Source: an uncultured Clostridia bacterium
GTDB taxonomy: Bacteria > Bacillota > Clostridia > Oscillospirales > CAG-272
Assembly (NCBI GenBank): GCA_947306035.1
Contig: CAMZFG010000084.1
Location: forward strand, 1 to 5,581
Length of the DNA stretch: 5,581 bases
Direction: 5' to 3'
Below the pieces are notes generated by a model. The model worked only from the letters and a program-made list of their open reading frames with translations. It was not told the DNA's origin and made no database searches. A program made the translations under genes and the position numbers. Below are positions 5,532-5,581 of this stretch, one piece after another. The first letter of the stretch is position 1, and the number at the start of each line of letters is the position of its first letter.

Positions 5532-5561
5532 AAAAAAGCACCCTGTTCGGGGTGCTTTTTT
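5532..5561. terminator. Rho-independent terminator after the lipoprotein gene
   Basis: The stem AAAAAAGCACCC pairs perfectly with GGGTGCTTTTTT around the six-base loop TGTTCG. The right arm ends in a run of six T. It starts 48 bases after the TAA stop. Because the left arm begins with six A, the same structure would terminate transcription coming from the opposite side, so it may be bidirectional. Confidence 0.92.
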
Positions 5562-5581
5562 GATACCGTTGTGTACCTTAT

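Overview
The window holds two genes on the plus strand and nothing convincing on the minus strand. The base composition is GC-rich by eye, third codon positions are mostly G or C, the ribosome binding sites are of the GGAGG type, and the second gene encodes a classical lipoprotein. There are no recognisable housekeeping genes. This best fits a GC-rich member of the Bacillota, such as a clostridial gut commensal known mainly from metagenomes, but that placement is an inference.

Positions 1-33 are the leader of the first gene, with a short palindrome and a strong Shine-Dalgarno sequence. Positions 34-4842 encode one intact 1602-residue protein. It has a Pro/Gln/Glu/Ala-rich N-terminus, an Arg-rich stretch, one membrane helix near residues 168-193, and then about 1400 acidic residues predicted to lie outside the cell. 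Most of that outer part is a tandem array of about 19 units, typically 47-74 residues each. Each unit is a helix/strand-like core ending in an LADALGY-type motif, followed by a GVWYxxY-type acidic linker. From unit 6 to unit 18 the cores alternate strictly between 28 and 34 residues. Units 7-10 are repeated as units 11-14. Three or four linker types are shuffled among the units independently of core type. I recognise no enzyme signature. The simplest reading is a membrane-anchored surface or wall-spanning repeat protein of unknown function.

Positions 4843-5033 are a 191-base intergenic region. It contains an AT-rich palindrome, a perfect TATAAT -10 box, a 22-bp imperfect palindrome at the expected transcription start, and a good ribosome binding site. 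Positions 5034-5483 encode a 149-residue lipoprotein with an LTGC lipobox and an NTF2-like-looking secondary-structure order. A strong rho-independent terminator follows at 5532-5561.

Both products are predicted to sit at the outer face of the cytoplasmic membrane. The sequence itself does not show that they work together. The lipoprotein gene appears to have its own promoter, although no clear terminator separates it from the giant gene.
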